64,000 bases of DNA from Bacteroidota bacterium (GTDB lineage: Bacteria; Bacteroidota; Bacteroidia; Bacteroidales; VadinHA17), in NCBI GenBank assembly GCA_016718875.1, contig JADKBL010000012.1:31716-95715 (forward strand). Reading direction: 5' to 3'. Position numbers and translations under genes: made by a program. The notes under the pieces were generated by a model. It was given only the letters and a program-made list of their open reading frames with translations, searched no databases and was not told the DNA's origin. Below are positions 59,101 to 64,000 of the stretch, in pieces. The stretch's first letter is position 1. Every line of letters begins with the position of its first letter.

Positions 59101-61487
59101 TTCTATGTCACCTATAAGATTGATCTTACTCTCGGGTTCAAGACAGAAACAGTAATCTTACAAATAACAACAACTTTGTCAACCAGGCACCCAATCCACC
59201 AACCACTACATCAAGCCAGATAGATGTTTTCGATGTCATACTCAACTGGAACAACGGTTGGGATAAGCTAACAATTAATAACGGACTTACTTATAATATA
59301 TGGGTGGGAACTGCAAATAACAAGGCTGATATTGTCTCTCCAATGGCTGATCTGACAACAGGTTACAGGTACGTGGAAGCTTTAGGAAATGCTGGCACCA
59401 ACACCTCATGGAGACTGAAAAACCTTCCCCTCGGCACTTATTACTGGAGTGTACAAACGATAGATAACTCAATGACACCAAGTGCATGGGCTCCTGTTAA
59501 ATCATTCACACTAAGTGCGCTGACAGCTGATTTCTCAAATGATGCAGTATGCCTTGGATTTGATACTCATCTTTCTGATAACTCAGTTACCACACATCCA
59601 ATTACCTCATGGCGATGGGTTATAGGGGGCGTTACCGTATCAATTGTCCAGAATCCGGTTATCAGGTTTACCACCCCGGGCAATAATAGCGTAAAACTTG
59701 TAGTGGAATCTTCAGTTGCAAAGGATTCAATTACCAAAAATGTATATGTTAAACCTGTCCCTGAAGCTGCTTTTACAAATAGTACAGTCTGTGCAGGAAG
59801 TGTAACTGCATTTGAAAACTCTACAAATACCAACGGGCTCACAATAAGTGAATGGCACTGGAATTTTGGTGATATCGCGGGTTCAAATGTTCAGAATCCG
59901 GGTACACACGGGTATCTCGTTCCGGGTTCGTATACAGCTGTTCTTGTAGCTGTGGCAGACAACGGCTGCTCCGATACTATTAGCAAACCTGTTGATGTAG
60001 GGACGTTCCCAACTGCTGCAATAACACTAAACGGCCCTCCTAATTTCTGTTCTGATGACAGTGTAAAACTGGCAAATTCATTAACAAGCACCTATACTTA
60101 TTCCTGGCAGAACGGAGGGGCTGATATTACAGGAGCTGTTACAAACACATACACTGCAAGGCAGACAGGATCATATACAGTAAAAGTAATCAACCCTGTT
60201 GGCAATTGCACAGCTGTTTCGCCTGCGGTAAACATCTCAGTAAAAGCGGCCCCGCTTCAGCCGGCAATTGCTTATTCCGGAGAAACTGAGTTCTGTGCAG
60301 GTGAAAACCTTATTTTATCTGTACCCAATGATAATGACCTGACATATAAATGGAAGCTCAACGGTGGATCAGTAGGAAAGGATACCTGCGTACATGCTGC
60401 GGAAATTACGGGTGACTATACTCTTGTTGTAACCAATTCACAGGGTTGTTCATCATTTTCTGTAAACAAGGCAACGATAAAAGTTAACAGCCGTCCTGCC
60501 TCTGCTACTTTAAGTCCGCCGTCGAAACCTCAAATCTGTGAAGGGGAAGAGGTAATTCTTGGCGTAACAGCTTTCCCTTCCTTTACATATCAATGGCTGA
60601 AAAATGAGATCCCGGTTCCGGGTGAAACAACAAACACATTTAAAGCAGCAGCATCGGGAAAATATCAGCTGGAAATATCAAATATCACCGGATGCAGCAT
60701 TAAGACCAACGCTGTTGATATAGTAGTAAATTCCAGACCTGTAAAACCAATGGTCGACGATTCCGGCTATGAACCCGAAAAATGTTTAGGAGAAACACCT
60801 TTAAGATTAAGTGTTGAGAATCCAAATTCAGCATACATTTATAAATGGTATAAAAACGGGGCGCAGATCAGTTCGGCGACATTTATCGAAGATTATTTTG
60901 AAGACGGTGCCTATTATGTTGAAGCTGAACTTGAAGGATGCGCAAGTAGTTCTGAAATCCTCAATCTCAACTTTAAGGAGCTGATGCCAAAACCTGTTCT
61001 AGAAGCAAACGGGCCCAATGTATGGTATCTTACAACTAACTCAAAGGCTGAATCATATAAATGGTATTTCAATGGTACCAGAATCACTGATGCCATTTCC
61101 AGCACTTATATAGCAGGTCAGAGGCTCGGAACATACCGGGTAAGTGTTTCCAACGACAAAGAATGTTACAGGATAAGTGATGCAATTACAATTCCAAAAC
61201 CACTTGAATTAACAGGGATTGAAGATACTGATCCGTTTGAGGGAGTAAAGATATATCCTAATCCGACAACCGGGATGTTCACTATTGAAATGAATAACAA
61301 TGTCTTCGGGGAGCTTGTAATTGACATTATAACTCAGAATGGAAGCAAGATCCTCAACATCAAATTTGAGAAGACAACAGAGCACTTCTCGAGTCAGATT
61401 GATCTCTCGGGGCAGTCGAAGGGGATGTATCTTATAAATCTTTCGCTGGATAAGTTCAGGGCGGTGAGGAAGGTTCTGGTGGAGTAA
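56139..61487 (+). pseudogene. Large T9SS surface protein (GEVED, FG-GAP, Fn3/PKD), broken by many indels
   Basis: Signal peptide MQKIFRTLLVSIAILAGFII, then a GEVED domain (WIDYNNDKDFTDSNEKLGEF at about 56440), then about ten FG-GAP/VCBS units (such as ADFNNDGRQDVLICG, FIDFNNDGKLDLLG and DFNFDGYPDLLLTGDD) up to about 59.1 kb, in constantly changing frames. Fn3-like units with GTYYWSVQTIDNS (57.9 and 59.4 kb) and PKD/Ig-like units follow. From about 59.2 kb one frame stays open to the stop at 61487. The whole would be about 1780 aa. Stops and frameshifts occur every 100-200 bp only in the first 3 kb. Either the FG-GAP half is poorly resolved in the assembly or the gene is decaying from its 5' side. 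Confidence 0.8.
59304..61487 (+). CDS. Intact 3' part of the T9SS surface protein with sorting domain
   Basis: These 727 codons are the clean C-terminal part of the gene starting at 56139; the first codon (GTG 59304) is not a true start. It holds one Fn3-like unit (GTYYWSVQTIDNS), a PKD-type domain (WHWNFGDIAG), several Ig-like repeats with paired Cys (NFCSDDSVKLANS, EFCAGENLILSV, QICEGEEVILGV), and the T9SS C-terminal sorting domain starting at about VKIYPNPTTGMFTIEM and ending FRAVRKVLVE. The cargo would be exported by type IX secretion and anchored on the surface. A role in adhesion or glycan binding is inferred only. Confidence 0.85.
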   Translation: MGTANNKADIVSPMADLTTGYRYVEALGNAGTNTSWRLKNLPLGTYYWSVQTIDNSMTPSAWAPVKSFTLSALTADFSNDAVCLGFDTHLSDNSVTTHPITSWRWVIGGVTVSIVQNPVIRFTTPGNNSVKLVVESSVAKDSITKNVYVKPVPEAAFTNSTVCAGSVTAFENSTNTNGLTISEWHWNFGDIAGSNVQNPGTHGYLVPGSYTAVLVAVADNGCSDTISKPVDVGTFPTAAITLNGPPNFCSDDSVKLANSLTSTYTYSWQNGGADITGAVTNTYTARQTGSYTVKVINPVGNCTAVSPAVNISVKAAPLQPAIAYSGETEFCAGENLILSVPNDNDLTYKWKLNGGSVGKDTCVHAAEITGDYTLVVTNSQGCSSFSVNKATIKVNSRPASATLSPPSKPQICEGEEVILGVTAFPSFTYQWLKNEIPVPGETTNTFKAAASGKYQLEISNITGCSIKTNAVDIVVNSRPVKPMVDDSGYEPEKCLGETPLRLSVENPNSAYIYKWYKNGAQISSATFIEDYFEDGAYYVEAELEGCASSSEILNLNFKELMPKPVLEANGPNVWYLTTNSKAESYKWYFNGTRITDAISSTYIAGQRLGTYRVSVSNDKECYRISDAITIPKPLELTGIEDTDPFEGVKIYPNPTTGMFTIEMNNNVFGELVIDIITQNGSKILNIKFEKTTEHFSSQIDLSGQSKGMYLINLSLDKFRAVRKVLVE

Positions 61488-61692
61488 ACTGGGCGCACGA
61501 CGCAAGGCGCAAGGCAGGAATTGCCCATCATTGTGCCGTGTGTCGTGAGCCGTGAGTCATAGCAGGGCCCTCACACCCCAAACCCCATACCTCATACCAG
61601 ATTTCCCTCCCTTCGTCAAATTCTTCGAAAATCACTTGACACGAGTCGAAAATTGGTGTAACTTTTATTGCTATTATCTAAATTATTGCCGT

Positions 61693-64000
61693 ATGAATAT
61701 TACTTTCCTCCGGAAAGAAGCATTCATGCTTCTGTTGTCAGTTCTGACAATTAATATTTTTTCACAGACATTTACTGATGTAACGCCTGGAAATGTTGTT
61801 CCAGAGCCCGGGGCCGCCCAGATCCAATAATAAAAGCCGTATTAAATGGGTTTTGATTTTATAATGACAAAGACCTGGATCCTGTTATTCCTGGAGGAGA
61901 GGATGTATCCAAGCCCTTGGGAATTATGAACGAGGGATTTTTAAAAACTTTACCGTTCCCTTCCATGTTGGTCAGGCAAGTGCTTTTGGCGATATCAACA
62001 AAGATGGCTTTGTCGACATTGCAATGTCAGGAAATCATCAAAGATATTTCCTTAATCATGGAGGAGATGGCACTTTCACAGATCTGGACAGATGGTATTG
62101 CTGATAATGATCGCATTCCTTTTGATCTGGATGGTCAGTCTGTTGATCTGGGTGATTACGATAATGATGGTGACCTTGATTTAATTATAGGTTCAAAGGT
62201 TTTCAGAACTAATGCAGATCTCACATTTACCTGGATGGAAGCAATTACACTCATTGAACCAAACTATCTTGGTAAATCAAAATGGGGTGATTTTGATAAC
62301 GATGGATTACTGGATCTGTATTTGATGGGAGAATCGTCTGAGGAAAAATTTGCTAAAATCTACAGAAATCAAGGCAATTCAGTTTTCTCAGAAATTAAAG
62401 ATTTACCTTTTAAAGGTTTAAGCTATGGATCTGTGGATCTGGGTGATTATGACAAGGATGGAGATTTAGATTTGATAATTACAGGATGGACTTCCAAAGC
62501 TTTCCATACATTAATATTTTCCGGAACGATGGCAATTGGATTTTTACTATTCCAGCCGGGCTAACTCTTCCTGCTGTAAGGAGAGGATGCTAGCTGGGGG
62601 ATTTTGATAATGATAGTGATCTTGATATTATTATTACAGGTTGGAGATACATTTTTCTTATCCGATCACAACTATTTATAAAAATAATGGAGAAGATAAC
62701 TTTAGCCAACATTCTTTTTGTGCAACGAATGATCCATTATACCCTACTTGCATTGAGCAACAGATAGGCTCAGGTTCAGCAGCTTGGGGCGATTATGATA
62801 ATGACGAGTGATCTGGATTTTTGCACTTTAGGAAATACATTATTAGGGATTACAGAAAAATCTATAGAAACAATTCCTCAAGTTCAAATCAGATACCAGG
62901 AACACCAACAGGTTTGATCTTCTGCGATTGATGGATCAGACGTAACATTTTCATGGCAAGAAGCTACTGACATTGAGACACCTTGAGTTTCATTAACTTA
63001 TAATATTAAAGTAGGAACATCAGAAGATAAAAATGATATTATGCCTTCAAATTCAGACTTTTCAGGCTTTAGAAGCATTCTAGGACCTGGAAATGCAGGA
63101 TCTCGGAAATTCATTTCTGATTAGAAAGTTGCCTTTTGGCACCTACACTGGAAAGTCCAGACAATTGATAACGGTTTTAGGGAGGTCCGTTTTCATCTGA
63201 TAATATTTTCACGATCTCACCTGCACAAGCATCAAATCTTTCTGCAAAAATTATTAATCCAAATCAGCTAATCCTAAAGTGGGAAAGAGGAAATGGGGAC
63301 AGATGCATTGTATTTTGCAAAGAAACAACTTCAGAATCAGCATCTCCAACGAACCTAAGCAACATATTTAGCTGATAATGAATTTGGCTTTGGAGACCAG
63401 GAATCCAACAGGATGGTACTGTATTTATAATGGAAGAAGTGACAGTGTTGAAATAAGAGGACTCCTTCCGGGGAAACTTTACAGTTTTGATGTTATTGAA
63501 TATACAGGAAGCGCTGGTAATGAGAATTATTGGAAATCCCTTAATGTGGATGGAAATCCCGGAGTTTTCAGCACTAATATGTTTCCTGAACAAACAGGCA
63601 TCTCTATTGATCGGGGAAGTTACAACAAGGCGGTATGGGGTGATTTTAATAAGGATAGTTACCTCGACTTTATTGTTCCGGGGAATCCAACTCTTATTTA
63701 TGAAAACAATGGAGCCAACAATTTTATTAAGAGAACTGATATTATACTTCCTTCAGTTGAAGCTGGTATTGCGGAATGGGGTGATTATAACAATGATGGT
63801 TATCTTGATATTATTATTTTCGGGTACAGTTTATGGAACTTATAATCCTGTAACTAAAATATACCGGAACAATAATGGTCTATCTTTTTCTGACCAGGGA
63901 TTCCTTTCTACCCAGGTTTGCATGGGCTCAGTTGCCTGGGGAGATTATGATAATGACGGAGACCTTGATATTTTGATTAATGGTTCAACAACCATGCCTG
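61693..64000 (+). pseudogene. Second FG-GAP surface protein, broken by indels, continues past the window
   Basis: The gene starts with MNITFLRKEAFMLLLSVLTINIFSQ, a signal peptide. FG-GAP units follow (VDLGDYDNDGDLDLIIGS, WGDFDNDGLLDLYLMG, WGDFNKDSYLDFIVPG, WGDYNNDGYLDIIIFG, WGDYDNDGDLDILING), with an Fn3-like unit between about 62.9 and 63.5 kb. Open pieces include 61917-62564 and 63378-63845; stops or frame changes break the rest. It is a paralog of the gene at 56139, with the same domain order but no GEVED seen. The 3' end lies outside. Same uncertainty about assembly versus decay. Confidence 0.75.

Overview
The window comes from a Bacteroidota chromosome, most likely a free-living, anaerobic or microaerophilic member of the Bacteroidales or a close relative. 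This is inferred from three things. Promoters follow the Bacteroidota pattern (TTTG or TTG, about 17-22 bases, then TAnnTTTG). The protein families are typical of the phylum: DUF4369-TlpA lipoproteins, a type IX secretion (T9SS) C-terminal sorting domain, GldL/GldM-like sequences, and a propeller/Y_Y_Y sensor. The remaining best matches, by recognition only, are also Bacteroidota-like. No rRNA, tRNA, CRISPR array, phage or transposase was seen.

Layout. 1-7.7 kb holds housekeeping genes: a DMT exporter fragment, an S41 protease lipoprotein, ruvC, comF, a HIT protein, greA, a Rieske-like lipoprotein, ahcY and ribF. 7.8-19 kb is a storage polysaccharide locus: glgB on the plus strand faces a four-gene minus-strand operon (debranching enzyme, GT4, GH57, and a glycogen synthase-phosphorylase fusion). 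19-23.4 kb has two TlpA-like lipoproteins, a frame-disrupted lpxH and a tandem SiaB-like kinase. 23.5-33 kb is the most unusual region. A periplasmic binding domain joined to a GcvH-like domain, a Tat-exported ferredoxin, an NrfD membrane subunit and a second GcvH-like protein are followed on the same strand by a sensor kinase with heme-binding motifs, a sigma54 response regulator, an archaemetzincin and an oxidoreductase.

33.4-36.8 kb has an acetyltransferase, a 413-bp tract of almost only G and C, a 5'-damaged comM/yifB and a small outer membrane protein. 36.8-40.5 kb carries a candidate structured ncRNA, a SiaC-like gene and a nitrogen cluster (P-II, amtB, torF-like porin) surrounded by repeated dyad motifs. 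40.5-43.3 kb is a PadR-controlled pair of membrane proteins with GldL-like FKIQHWP hairpins. 43.4-50.7 kb is a TetR-TolC-HlyD-ABC efflux operon whose spacers contain GC-rich palindromic repeats. 50.7-56 kb holds a propeller/SpoIIE phosphatase sensor and a secreted caspase-like protease. 56.1-64 kb holds two large T9SS-type GEVED/FG-GAP surface proteins, heavily broken by indels in the FG-GAP parts.

One theme runs through the window. Several otherwise well-conserved genes (lpxH, amzA, siaC, the second ABC ATPase, torF) are broken by single-base changes in homopolymer runs, and the FG-GAP genes are broken every 100-200 bp. Together with the G/C tract this points to local assembly or consensus error at least as much as to gene decay, so the frame-broken genes are described here as repaired. 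Functional calls rest on motif recognition by eye; no database search was run.
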